A stretch of DNA of 64,000 nt. Source: Gammaproteobacteria bacterium. Its GTDB lineage: Bacteria > Pseudomonadota > Gammaproteobacteria > Methylococcales > Methylomonadaceae. Made by a program: the position numbers and the translations under genes. The notes under the pieces were generated by a model, which saw only the letters and a program-made list of their open reading frames with translations, was not told where the DNA came from and made no database searches. Below, piece after piece: positions 55,145 through 63,783 of this stretch (positions are counted from its first letter, which is position 1; every line of letters starts with the position of its first letter). Location of the stretch: positions 1 through 64,000 of the forward strand of contig JAHJSQ010000033.1 of the NCBI GenBank assembly GCA_018830325.1. The letters run 5' to 3'.

Positions 55145-56029
55145 ATGACGATGAATTGGCAAGCAATCGCCGAGCAAATCGAACAGGCGACCGGGCGGCC
55201 TTTTTCGGTAACGGAAGCCCGTCCGGTCGGCGGCGGCGATATCAATGAAGCTTACCGTTTGAGGAGTGAAGAACGAACTTATTTCGTAAAATTGAATCGT
55301 CCAGCTTCGTTCGATATGTTCGAGGCCGAAGCCGAAGGCTTAAGAGAAATAGCCGGCACGCGGACGATAAGGGTGCCCGAACCGGTCGTGTGCGGGCAAA
55401 CCGAGCAGCGGTCGTTTTTGGTTTTAGAACATATCAAGTTCGCTTCTTCGAATTCTCGTTCCGAGCGCCAATTAGGGCGGCAATTAGCGTTACTGCATGG
55501 TGCGGAGCGGCCTTATTTCGGATGGCATCGAGACAATACGATCGGGAGTACGCTACAACCGAACGGCCGTTACGACGATTGGCCGGGTTTCTGGCGCGAG
55601 CAGCGTTTGGGCTTTCAGTTACGATTGGCGGCGCAAAACGGTTATCAAGGCCGGTTGCAAAGCCAAGGCGAGCGACTTTTGGCGGATATGGATGCCTTGT
55701 TCGACAATTACCGAACTAAGCCGTCTTTGTTGCATGGCGACTTATGGGGCGGAAATGCCGCTGTCGAGGCCGGCGGGGCGCCGGTAATTTTCGATCCGGC
55801 CTGTTATTACGGGGACAGCGAGGCAGACTTGGCGATGACCGAGCTTTTCGGCGGGTTTAGCCGGGATTTTTATGCGGCTTATCATGAGGTTTTGCCGGAA
55901 GATCCGGGTTATAGGGTTCGAAAGACTTTTTATAATCTTTATCATATTTTGAATCATCTTAATTTATTCGGTTCGGGTTACTTGAGCCGGGCCGAAGCGA
56001 TGATCGGGCAAATGCTGGCCGAAATTTAA
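55145..56029 (+). CDS. Fructosamine kinase family protein
   Basis: 294 residues from the ATG at 55145, behind GGAGAGACGACA; an upstream ATG at 55091 is less likely. Aminoglycoside-phosphotransferase-like fold. PVGGGDINEAYRLRSEERTY near 24-43 is the nucleotide loop, YFVKLNRPA carries the ATP-binding lysine, LHGDLWGGNAAV near 197-208 is the catalytic loop and VIFDPACYYGDSEADLAM near 212-229 the metal-binding DPA motif. Family members phosphorylate protein-bound fructosamines or ribulosamines, triggering deglycation. In an organism that handles much formaldehyde and sugar phosphates, sugar-amine repair is plausible. R3 copy 2 and then fae follow downstream. Confidence 0.92.
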   Translation: MTMNWQAIAEQIEQATGRPFSVTEARPVGGGDINEAYRLRSEERTYFVKLNRPASFDMFEAEAEGLREIAGTRTIRVPEPVVCGQTEQRSFLVLEHIKFASSNSRSERQLGRQLALLHGAERPYFGWHRDNTIGSTLQPNGRYDDWPGFWREQRLGFQLRLAAQNGYQGRLQSQGERLLADMDALFDNYRTKPSLLHGDLWGGNAAVEAGGAPVIFDPACYYGDSEADLAMTELFGGFSRDFYAAYHEVLPEDPGYRVRKTFYNLYHILNHLNLFGSGYLSRAEAMIGQMLAEI

Positions 56030-56121
56030 GGAGAAGCAGGCCGAAACGTTTGGGGTGTGTTGAATACCCTGCCTCGCTCGGAAATACCGGCAATCGATGC
56101 TGGTTTGATAACGATTAGGGC

Positions 56122-56205
56122 GTAGCCCGTATGCAACGCCAGCGGAATACGGGGAATTCGTGGCCTCGCCCATCCCGGATTGCGCTGCGCTCCATCCGGG
56201 CAACG
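56122..56205. repeat. REP-like palindrome R3, copy 2
   Basis: 84-bp palindrome like 53800-53882: GTAGCCCGTATGCAACGCCA on the left and GCTCCATCCGGGCAAC on the right. It fills the middle of the gap before fae. Confidence 0.8.
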
Positions 56206-56341
56206 GTGCTAAAAACTCGATGAAAGGTGCCTGAAAGGAATCGGCATTACAATGCCTCACAACTTAAGCGGAATGTGCCGTATTAGGTTTCAGTTTAATT
56301 TTCAAACTCTGTTCATCTTTATTTTTAAGGAGTCAACAAGC

Positions 56342-56851
56342 ATGGCAAAAATCAGTAATTTACGCGTAGGCGAATCATTAGTTGGCGACGGCAACGAAGT
56401 CGCACACATCGATCTGATTATCGGCCCACGCGGTTCGGCTGCCGAAACCGCTTTCGCAAATTGCCTGACAAACAACAAAGACGGTTTCTCCAGCTTGCTT
56501 GCTGTTGTTGCCCCTAACTTGATGGTAAAACCTGCGACCGTAATGTTCAATAAGGTCACGATCAAAGGTTCCAAGCAAGCCGTCCAAATGTTCGGACCCG
56601 CTCAGCGCGGCGTGGCGATGGCGGTTGCTGATTCGGTCGAAAGCGGCATTATTCCTGCCGACGAAGCCGACAATCTGTTTATTTCGGTAGGTGTTTTTAT
56701 CCACTGGATGGCTGAAGACGACGCCAAAATTCAACAATACAACTACGAAGCGACTAAAGAAGCAATCGAGCGTGCCGTTGCCGGTTCTCCAACCGCTCAG
56801 GAAGTGGTTTCGGGCAAAGCGACTGCGACGCATCCATTTGCGGCAAATTAA
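56342..56851 (+). CDS. fae: Formaldehyde-activating enzyme
   Basis: 169 residues from the ATG at 56342, preceded by AAGGAG; a longer reading to 56252 is not needed. Joins formaldehyde to tetrahydromethanopterin, the first step of the archaeal-type C1 oxidation route used by methylotrophs. Sequence matches canonical Fae almost throughout: [20 protein letters not shown] near 9-28 (with the catalytic histidine), [20 protein letters not shown] near 49-68, [20 protein letters not shown] near 82-101, [20 protein letters not shown] near 104-123, and ATHPFAAN at the end. This gene is the strongest single indication that the host is a methylotroph. No other methanopterin-pathway genes are in the window. 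Confidence 0.97.
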   Translation: MAKISNLRVGESLVGDGNEVAHIDLIIGPRGSAAETAFANCLTNNKDGFSSLLAVVAPNLMVKPATVMFNKVTIKGSKQAVQMFGPAQRGVAMAVADSVESGIIPADEADNLFISVGVFIHWMAEDDAKIQQYNYEATKEAIERAVAGSPTAQEVVSGKATATHPFAAN

Positions 56852-57021
56852 GGAAAAAGTTGACCGTTTCCGGCCGGGATAGCGGGACAAATCGACAGGA
56901 TAGCCGGTTTGCATTGACTCGAAGGATAATGCATAAGGAAGGGCATAGTAAGTTCGACGCCATGGACGGCCCCCCTCTCCCATTCAAACAATAAAAAACG
57001 AGAACTATTCGATATTCAGTT

Positions 57022-57558
57022 TTAGTGTTTCGGTAATGTAATCCCGCCTTCCTCGACGATTAGCGCTTTTTTCAACATGTCGCTGGCCGACGGGTATTTT
57101 TCGTAAATGTCTCCGATCGTTTTGTAGTAAGCAATCGTATCGAATGGCTGCTTGGCTTGCTGTTCGGTGATGTCTGCCAGTATGGCGCCGAATTCCGGCG
57201 TTGTGGTAACGACGCGCAAGCCTTTGATGATGCTTGTGGCCGAATCGACCAATACCAGATTGAAAGGCAGATAGCCCGGGCCGGTTGCGACAGTTTCATC
57301 GCCGGCTAAGTGAATTGTGAAGGCTAGGTCCGACCATTCCAGAAAATTATCGATCTTAAACAAAAAAAACAGCGCATCGTTCTCGGTAAACAGGCCGAAC
57401 GAACACGAGCCATTCAAAAAGGCATCGATTTGTTGTCGATTCAGCGAAAAATTAAAGGTCAGCACCGGGGTGCCGTTGACCAGAATTACGCTCATGCCTT
57501 CGTCAGGCAAATTGTGATCGAATCGTTCGCCGACCGTTAATTTCATAATATCCGACAT
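57022..57558 (-). CDS. Hypothetical protein, second of an unknown gene pair
   Basis: 178 residues from the ATG at 57556-57558; an ATG 12 bp downstream is also possible. Product rich in strands at the N-terminus (LTVGERFDHNLPDEGMSVIL) and helical at the C-terminus (FDTIAYYKTIGDIYEKYPSA). I do not recognise a family. There is no signal peptide or membrane helix. The start is 1 bp after the stop of the upstream gene, so they form an operon and probably a functional pair. Downstream, 170 bp separate its stop from the end of fae, in converging orientation. Confidence 0.6.
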   Translation of the reverse strand: MSDIMKLTVGERFDHNLPDEGMSVILVNGTPVLTFNFSLNRQQIDAFLNGSCSFGLFTENDALFFLFKIDNFLEWSDLAFTIHLAGDETVATGPGYLPFNLVLVDSATSIIKGLRVVTTTPEFGAILADITEQQAKQPFDTIAYYKTIGDIYEKYPSASDMLKKALIVEEGGITLPKH

Positions 57559-57559
57559 A

Positions 57560-58105
57560 TCAGGATTTCCGAGCATGCGTGTAGAGGTTATTGAATAGGC
57601 GGATTGCAACCAGAATCAGCGCTTGCGTGATTTGTGTGGCAGGTACCCGGCTTGGGTTTTCCGAGGCATAATCATCGACTGCTGCGTTCATAAATGCAAT
57701 GAGCCCGGATTGCGGAGTTTCATCGTGTGTTCTTGAAATCATTCTTTGTTGCAACGAGTTCCGGATTTTTTCGTCCATGTCTTGATTTTTCTTCACGGCT
57801 TGCAATTCGGTATCGAGTAGCATCGCTTGTTTTTGAAGCCAATCGATATCGAGTTCGTTTTGCGCGGGCAGTGGGCCGAAGGCTTTTTGAAATACGCAGA
57901 GCAAGTCGAAGCACAAATCCATGAATAAATGCGCCATGTCTTGATTCTGCTCGGCAATGATGCCGGGAAAAATACCGAACAGCATCTGCGCGAGCATCGT
58001 CTGGTCGGTTTGGAAGTCGGCCATGATTTTTCTGCCGGTTGTCTCGTCGATGCTTTTGGCGTATTCGAGGGCTTGATAAAGCTCTCGGTCTGTCAGTGCT
58101 TGCAT
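57560..58105 (-). CDS. Hypothetical protein, first of an unknown gene pair
   Basis: 181 residues from the ATG at 58103-58105; an upstream ATG at 58184-58186 would give 208. Nearly all-helical and acidic: MQALTDRELYQALEYAKSID, HLFMDLCFDLLCVFQKAFGP near 58-77, and LIAFMNAAVDDYASENPSR near 135. No family recognised, no membrane segment or metal motif. The 1-bp spacing to the next gene shows an operon. A link to the neighbouring fae or DUF748 genes is not apparent. The gap upstream holds element B5. Confidence 0.58.
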   Translation of the reverse strand: MQALTDRELYQALEYAKSIDETTGRKIMADFQTDQTMLAQMLFGIFPGIIAEQNQDMAHLFMDLCFDLLCVFQKAFGPLPAQNELDIDWLQKQAMLLDTELQAVKKNQDMDEKIRNSLQQRMISRTHDETPQSGLIAFMNAAVDDYASENPSRVPATQITQALILVAIRLFNNLYTHARKS

Positions 58106-58287
58106 GATTTTTTCCGATAATGAAGTTAGTTGTGGAATGATATCATTTTGATGCAAGGCAATAAAAATGCGCAGAGTTCTAGGCATTTATTCGGCGCTAA
58201 ATCTTACTGTGAAAGTTCATAGATTTAGACCAATTATCTAATTTTTCGATATACAAATCTCCGTTCTGGCAATCCCGGTTCTGAAGA

Positions 58288-58492
58288 GGGTGCGGTTGCT
58301 CGATCGACAGGCGTCGGCGGCAGGGCAGATTTTTGCTCCTGCAAAATCTGCATTCACGCCGTCCTTGGCTTTCGAGCCGCCGTCGAGCCTACATGGACGT
58401 ATTCACGGCGTCCTGTCGGGCGAGTGACCGCACCCTCCCCACCAGAGAACTTTCATTTGCCAGGGCGATGGCTAGGCCTTCATGAACGTTAC
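58288..58492. repeat. Inverted-repeat element, family B copy B5
   Basis: About 205 bp. Inner arms GGGTGCGGTTGCTCGATCGA and CGGGCGAGTGACCGCACCC. It contains the hairpin AGATTTTTGCTCCTGCAAAA, absent from B1, and the core CCTACATGGACGTATTCACG. The right outer arm, CTTTCATTTGCCAGGGCGAT and CATGAACGTTAC, is the reverse complement of the B1 left arm at 21044-21095. Confidence 0.8.
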
Positions 58493-58571
58493 TTAGGATT
58501 TCTGACAAATAAACCTAAAAAGAGCAGTTGACGCGTTTTTTCCTTTGTAGGGCGGACTATTTCTCGTTCGC

Positions 58572-61500
58572 TTACCGCGTACCCAAACTCAGCGTCGCCG
58601 TGATGCCCGGCTCCTTCCTAACCGGATTCAGTTCTGTCGCGAGTAGGAATATCCGGTTTCCGGGGATACCGCCTTCGGCAATCAGGTAGTTTTGTATTGC
58701 TCCGGCTCGGCGTACTGCTAAGTCGTTTAGTCGTTGTTGATCGGGCTCCAAGGCCGCCTCGAGCGTTTTCCGAGCGATCTCATAAAAGTCGCCTTGTTCG
58801 GGATTTTTCAATCTCGGTCTGCCGAAGAGCGTGTAGTCGGCCAGCATCGGAAATTTTTCGATGAAGAGTTGTGCCAGCAAACGCTGTTCCTCGTCTTCGG
58901 ATAGCGTGACATATTCCGCGCGGATTCTTCTACCTTCCGCTCTGAGTTCTTTTGCTCTCATCGATTTCAGTTGATCGTTAAGCGCTTCCGAGCGCAACGC
59001 CGGCCAGTCCAGAGCCTCGAAAGCGGCGCCTTTGATTTCCAATCTGAGGGCCAGTCTGTCTTTCAATGCCTTAGCCAATGCGTCGAGCTTGGCTTTTTCG
59101 GTCTCTGCGATTTTGGTGCTGCCCGGTTCGAAAGTGATAGCGCTTAAATCCTGTTCCGCGTCGAACATCGATGCGATGGCTCTGAACGGCGATGTGGCGA
59201 TGTTTCTTATCAGGTTGCCGAGCGCTCTCATCACTAAAGAGCCGACGCTGAATTCCGGATCGTCGAGACTTCCGGTAATAGGTAAGTCGATATTGATTTG
59301 CCCTTTGGAGTCTTTCAGTAGTGCGATCGCTAAATTCAACGGTAGCGATACCGCATCGGGGTTTTCGACTCTCTCTCCGAGCGTGAATTGATCGATGAAC
59401 AGATTGTTCTGTGCGTTGAGTTTGCCTTGGTCGATCGTGTATTTGAGATCCAGCGACATTTGACCTCTTTCGATTTTATAACCGGCAAATTGAGCCATGT
59501 AGGGCGTGACCAGCGGCAACGGCATGTCCTTGAAGTTGAGTTCGATCGCTGAATCGCCGCTGTCCATTTGATAATTGCCGGCAATGCCGACACTGGCCAA
59601 ATTATAAACCTTGCCTTGCAGCGACAGCTCGGCGGTAGCGCCGGGCTGGGACGAAATGCCGGACAAGACGCCATTAAGATTATTCATTTGTGTGACGAAA
59701 GGCAGTATCAGCGAGTAGTCGGCGAAGTCGGACAAGCCTCTTTTGACTTCGATTCGGCCGATATGGTAATGGATTAGGCTGTCGGATTCGGTTTCGGGTT
59801 GTTCGGTTTCCGGCGTTTCGGTCGCTAAGACGATATCGTTGAAGTTCGTCGTTCCGTCTTTTTTGATCAATACGCGAATGTAAGGCCGGTCGAAGCGGAT
59901 GTCTTCAAAAATGAACCGGTTAGCCGCTAGGTCGATCGAAATACTGCCGAGGTCAAGTTTGCGCCATTTGACGAAATCCCGGCGTTGAACTTGATCGCGA
60001 GTTAACAGCCTGTCTATATGAGCGTCGCCTTGAAATTTCAAGTCCAGCTCGTCCTTTTCATCGATTGCCAATAAAGCCTGACCTTGAGCGTAAAAATCGC
60101 CTTCTATGAGGTCCAAACGAACATGATTTTCCAAGTAGGGTTGGAAAGTTTTTAGTGCGATCGCATCGACTTTGAGTTCGAGGTCGGCCCATAGCGGGGT
60201 AGGGGCTAGTTGACCTTTGATATTGATTGAGCCGGTTTCATTGACTTTCGTGTGTAAACGAACCGGTGATTTTTGATCGGTTTGATCCGTTAGGTGCTCG
60301 ATGCCGACGGTAAGTTCGGACAAGGTGATCGGAGTCGGTGTTTTTTGAGTTTTGTCGGTAAACGCTATTTGATAGCCGTCGATAGTGAACGAGTCGAGCG
60401 CGAATTGCCAGGGTTTACTATCGGGTGTCGGTAGCGGATCGGTTTTTTCGGTGCTTTCGTCACCGAATAGAGCTAGATAGTTGAATTGACCGTCCGGGTT
60501 GAGCCAGGCTTTCAGCTTCGCGTCTTTCGATGTCAGCGACGCGATATGGATGCGCTGTTTAGCGGTATCGGCCTTGATGCCGCTAGCTGCTATTGCCGGA
60601 ATGTTGATGAGTTCGATATCTTGCCCGTCAGCCCCGAATTGGAGTTCGCTAAGATCTATTTTCCCTTTTTCGATTTGAACGGCCATGTCAGGAGCTATTG
60701 TTACATCGGCTGCAATCGTTAAACGGCTCAATTCGGCTTCGAGCATTTCGGTATGCGGCTTGAAGGCCATTTTTAGTTTGTTGAGATCGAATCGGCTTTG
60801 ATCTATGTTCAGTTTGAGACCTTGTTCATTGCTTTCGGCTGTATAGACGGCATCGAAAGCCATTTTATGCGCCGATAGTTCCGGGATGTCGGCGGAAGGC
60901 TTGTAAGGTTTCAGGTTGAATGTGTCGAGTGCCAGTTTAGCGGTATCGGTGTTGACTTTTAATTCGCCATTGGCCGTTGTCAGAGTGAAGTCGGTGCCTA
61001 ATTCGACGGATTTAACGCTAATATCGGCTCTTTGTCCCGGTTCCGTGGGGATATTTAGGCTGAGATTATCGACGTTGAGTTGGTTCGGTGTCGTAGTCTT
61101 GAGCGTTATCTCGTCATTGGACATCGTCAGCTCGTAATTAGCATCAAACTTGAGTGATTTAGCCTCGATATCGGAGTTTTGCCCGGGTTCTGCGGCGATT
61201 TTGAGTTTGAGATTATCGGCGCCGAACCGGATGGGTTTGATTGCTGCGGTTATACCGTCCTCTTCGGTATTCAACGTATAGTCGACCGAAAGATTCAGTT
61301 CGCCGTCGTCGACTTTGATATCGCCGATTTCCTGTAAAAAAAGCTGTCCGATTCGAGTTAATCCGACTTGTTCCAATTTAATCGAGCCTTGCGATTGTAG
61401 GGGCTTGAGTGTGATCGAGCCTTGCCAATCGAGCGTAGTATTCGAGTCCGAAATAAAAGAAAATTGCAGCGGGGCAGGTTCGGAATCGACCGAATTGAGT

Positions 61501-62072
61501 TCGCTCAGCGATAGGTTAATCGAGCCGAAAGTTTCTTTTTGCGGTTCGGCCAGTTGAAGATCGTCCCAAAGGACAGATCCTTCCAAAACGGCTAGGCCGC
61601 GTAGTCGAAACGCAAATATTCCGGTATTTTCTTCAATAGGTTGTTCTTCCGGGTCCGCTTCGGTCAAATCGGCGAAATTGAATATGCCTTCAGAGTCTTT
61701 GGCGATTCTGACGAAGGGTTCGGTCAAGGAAACTTTCTCGATGATAGGCTTAAAATGCGTAATTGAATCGAAGCCAGCGATATCGATATAAAGGTCTTTG
61801 AATGACGCGAATGTTTGTCCGTCGGTTTCTTTCAATTCGAAGCCGTTGACAGCCATTTCCAGCGTGAATGGATTGATCGATAGTTTTTCGACAGCGGCCT
61901 CGCGTCCGATTTCCTGGTGGATGATTTTAGGGAGTTGGTTTTTCAGAACGGCCGGCACGATCCAAAAGCCGGCGAGGGCATACAATGCAAATAAGATCGA
62001 AAGGACTGCAATGGTTTTGGTCCGGTTTCGTAATCCATTTTGTATCCGTTCTAATAAAACAGCGGTATTCAT
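58572..62072 (-). CDS. DUF748/AsmA-like very large envelope protein
   Basis: 1166 residues. One N-terminal membrane helix (IAVLSILFALYALAGFWIVP near residues 20-39) anchors a long, repetitive beta-rich body typical of DUF748 and AsmA/TamB-type bridge proteins (PFTLEMAVNGFELKETDGQT near 68; repeated motifs LKIAAEPGQNSDIEAKSLKF and LNIPTEPGQRADISVKSVEL near 290 and 340, which look like an internal duplication). The C-terminal part has an OmpA-like pattern: ITFEPGSTKIAETEKAKLDA, then LEIKGAAFEALDWPAL. AsmA-like proteins span the periplasm and carry lipids to the outer membrane; a similar job is inferred. Leftward, with B5 beyond its stop and a heptad array between it and amt. Confidence 0.88.
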   Translation of the reverse strand: MNTAVLLERIQNGLRNRTKTIAVLSILFALYALAGFWIVPAVLKNQLPKIIHQEIGREAAVEKLSINPFTLEMAVNGFELKETDGQTFASFKDLYIDIAGFDSITHFKPIIEKVSLTEPFVRIAKDSEGIFNFADLTEADPEEQPIEENTGIFAFRLRGLAVLEGSVLWDDLQLAEPQKETFGSINLSLSELNSVDSEPAPLQFSFISDSNTTLDWQGSITLKPLQSQGSIKLEQVGLTRIGQLFLQEIGDIKVDDGELNLSVDYTLNTEEDGITAAIKPIRFGADNLKLKIAAEPGQNSDIEAKSLKFDANYELTMSNDEITLKTTTPNQLNVDNLSLNIPTEPGQRADISVKSVELGTDFTLTTANGELKVNTDTAKLALDTFNLKPYKPSADIPELSAHKMAFDAVYTAESNEQGLKLNIDQSRFDLNKLKMAFKPHTEMLEAELSRLTIAADVTIAPDMAVQIEKGKIDLSELQFGADGQDIELINIPAIAASGIKADTAKQRIHIASLTSKDAKLKAWLNPDGQFNYLALFGDESTEKTDPLPTPDSKPWQFALDSFTIDGYQIAFTDKTQKTPTPITLSELTVGIEHLTDQTDQKSPVRLHTKVNETGSINIKGQLAPTPLWADLELKVDAIALKTFQPYLENHVRLDLIEGDFYAQGQALLAIDEKDELDLKFQGDAHIDRLLTRDQVQRRDFVKWRKLDLGSISIDLAANRFIFEDIRFDRPYIRVLIKKDGTTNFNDIVLATETPETEQPETESDSLIHYHIGRIEVKRGLSDFADYSLILPFVTQMNNLNGVLSGISSQPGATAELSLQGKVYNLASVGIAGNYQMDSGDSAIELNFKDMPLPLVTPYMAQFAGYKIERGQMSLDLKYTIDQGKLNAQNNLFIDQFTLGERVENPDAVSLPLNLAIALLKDSKGQINIDLPITGSLDDPEFSVGSLVMRALGNLIRNIATSPFRAIASMFDAEQDLSAITFEPGSTKIAETEKAKLDALAKALKDRLALRLEIKGAAFEALDWPALRSEALNDQLKSMRAKELRAEGRRIRAEYVTLSEDEEQRLLAQLFIEKFPMLADYTLFGRPRLKNPEQGDFYEIARKTLEAALEPDQQRLNDLAVRRAGAIQNYLIAEGGIPGNRIFLLATELNPVRKEPGITATLSLGTR

Positions 62073-62171
62073 TCGGCCTCCGCGTCGCCATGAAAAATAT
62101 AGTGGTTGTCGTTATTTTATACCTCAAAAGAGGATTGGGGGGAGAATTGTAGTGGCTAGTTTGCAGAGAGC

Positions 62172-62443
62172 GGTGAGTAGTAAGTAGTGAGCAGTAAGCA
62201 GTAAGCAGTAAGCAGTAAGCAGTAAGCAGGAAAGAGGAAAGAGGAAAGAGGAAAGAGGAAAGAGGAAAGAGGAAAGAGGAAAGAGGAAAGAGGAAAGAGG
62301 AAATTAGGGCTTGACAAATGGATTAAATGCCGCATCATTTCACCGCTCACCGCTCACCGCTCACCGCTCACCGCTCACCGCTCACCGCTCACCGCTCACC
62401 GCTCACCGCTCACCGCTCACCGCTCACCGCTCACCGCTCACCG
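62172..62443. repeat. Heptad element H4, three arrays in the amt-DUF748 gap
   Basis: Array 1, 62172-62227: eight heptads, the last five AGTAAGC and the first three variants. Array 2, 62228-62303: ten copies of AGGAAAG plus AGGAAA. Then a 35-nt spacer at 62304-62338 with GGCTTGACAA and AAATGC. Array 3, 62339-62443: one TTCACCG and fourteen CTCACCG. Each array is almost uniform inside yet differs from the others. The spacer aligns gap-free with that of H3 (23 of 35 identical). Confidence 0.9.
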
Positions 62444-62452
62444 CCATAATGC

Positions 62453-62479
62453 GGATGGGCGAAACCGCCCATCCTTTTT
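62453..62479. terminator. GC-rich hairpin with T run between the heptad arrays and amt
   Basis: GGATGGGCG, loop AAAC, CGCCCATCC and TTTTT, reading on the plus strand. amt is transcribed leftward and ends at 62491, so for it the hairpin is present but the T run is on the wrong side (AAAAA precedes). No plus-strand gene lies upstream. It may act weakly for amt or be part of a repeat. Confidence 0.4.
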
Positions 62480-62490
62480 GGTAGGGAAGA

Positions 62491-63783
62491 TCAAGTTAGA
62501 TTGTGGTAACCGGTTTCTTCGTGGGTTGCGATATCCAGGCCTTGTTGTTCTTGGTCTTTGGTGACTCTTAAACCGATCAGTAGATCCAGGACTTTCAAGA
62601 TCAAATAACTAAAAAAACCGCTCCAGAGAATCGTGACGCCGACCGCCAGCGCTTGCACGCCGACTTGATCCATGATCGAAACGCCTTCGTCCAAACCCAA
62701 TCCGCCTAAACTGGTGGCAGCGAAAACGCCGGTCAAAAGGGATCCGACGATGCCGCCGACGCCATGAACAGGAAATACGTCGAGCGAGTCGTCGATTTTC
62801 AGCTTTCGCTTCATGAATTGAGTGGCGACAAAGCAGAGAGCGCCTGCAGTAACGCCTATCACCAATGCGCCTGCGGGACCGACGAAGCCGGAAGCTGGCG
62901 TTATGGTGCCGAGGCCTGCGACCATACCGGTCACGATGCCCAATGCGCTGGGTTTGCCGAATTTGATCCATTCGATGAACATCCATGTTAAAGAGCCGGC
63001 TGCCGCACCGGTGTGCGTTACCAGGATCGCCATGCCGGCTGAACCGTCGGCGGTCAACGCACTGCCGCCATTGAAGCCGAACCAGCCTACCCACAGCATG
63101 CCGGCGCCGGTTAGCACCATCGTCATGTTATGAGGCGGCATCGCAGTAGTCGGGAAACCTCTTCGATTACCGAGAACCAAGGCCGATACTAGGGCCGCAA
63201 CGCCGGCATTGACATGAATCACAATGCCGCCGGCGAAATCCATGACGCCCAAGTCGGCGAGCCAGCCGCCGCCCCAGATCCAATGACATATCGGCACATA
63301 AACCAGCAGCAACCACAAGGAGCTGAACCAGAGAATGGCTGAAAATTTCATGCGCTCTGCGAAACCACCGACGATCAATGCCGGCGTAATGATTGCAAAA
63401 GTCATTTGAAACATAAAGAAGACGGTCTCCGGTATGTCGCCGATTAGAGAATCCGTGACCAGGCTGGGCACGAAAAACTTATGGGTGCCGCCCAGGACTT
63501 GTTGCAAATCTCCTCCGTCGTCGAAAATCAGGCTATATACGCCTGCAAGCCATAGCAGCGAAACGATGCAGGTGATTGCGAAACATTGCGTTAGCACCGA
63601 TAGCACGTTTTTGCTTCTGACGAGTCCGCCATAGAACAGGGAAAGCCCGGGCAGAGTCATGAAGAGCACTAATGCGGTGGAGGTTAATACCCATGCGGTA
63701 TTGCTTTGATTGAGTTCGCCTGCCGCGGCAAGTTGCGGTAGGCCGAACAGTAAAATGAAACTGTTCAGTTTGTTAAGGGTCAT
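62491..63783 (-). CDS. amt: Ammonium transporter
   Basis: 430 residues, Amt/MEP/Rh family with a signal-like first helix and eleven predicted membrane helices. Visible: N-terminal SNTAWVLTSTALVLFMTLPG near 25-44, the family signature block LPGLSLFYGGLVRSKNVLSV near 42-61, DFAGGIVIHVNAGVAALVSA near 182-201 with the pore histidine, and FPVHGVGGIVGSLLTGVFAA near 337-356 with the second pore histidine. The C-terminal cytoplasmic tail is present and normally contacts GlnK; no PII gene is seen within the 217 bp upstream, though it could lie beyond the window. Important in methanotrophs because ammonium is both nutrient and methane-monooxygenase inhibitor. An upstream nitrogen-type (sigma-54) promoter was looked for but not convincingly seen. 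Confidence 0.95.
   Translation of the reverse strand: MTLNKLNSFILLFGLPQLAAAGELNQSNTAWVLTSTALVLFMTLPGLSLFYGGLVRSKNVLSVLTQCFAITCIVSLLWLAGVYSLIFDDGGDLQQVLGGTHKFFVPSLVTDSLIGDIPETVFFMFQMTFAIITPALIVGGFAERMKFSAILWFSSLWLLLVYVPICHWIWGGGWLADLGVMDFAGGIVIHVNAGVAALVSALVLGNRRGFPTTAMPPHNMTMVLTGAGMLWVGWFGFNGGSALTADGSAGMAILVTHTGAAAGSLTWMFIEWIKFGKPSALGIVTGMVAGLGTITPASGFVGPAGALVIGVTAGALCFVATQFMKRKLKIDDSLDVFPVHGVGGIVGSLLTGVFAATSLGGLGLDEGVSIMDQVGVQALAVGVTILWSGFFSYLILKVLDLLIGLRVTKDQEQQGLDIATHEETGYHNLT

Noticed and set aside
62156-62350. A 64-codon minus-strand frame with repeated SSFLFPL units
   Set aside because: It is only the translation of the AGTAAGC and AGGAAAG heptad arrays (7 codons per three heptads). 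No ribosome site or conserved part.
62172-62443. Possible CRISPR array
   Set aside because: Repeats are 7 nt with no spacers between them; there is no 24-40 nt repeat, no leader and no cas gene.
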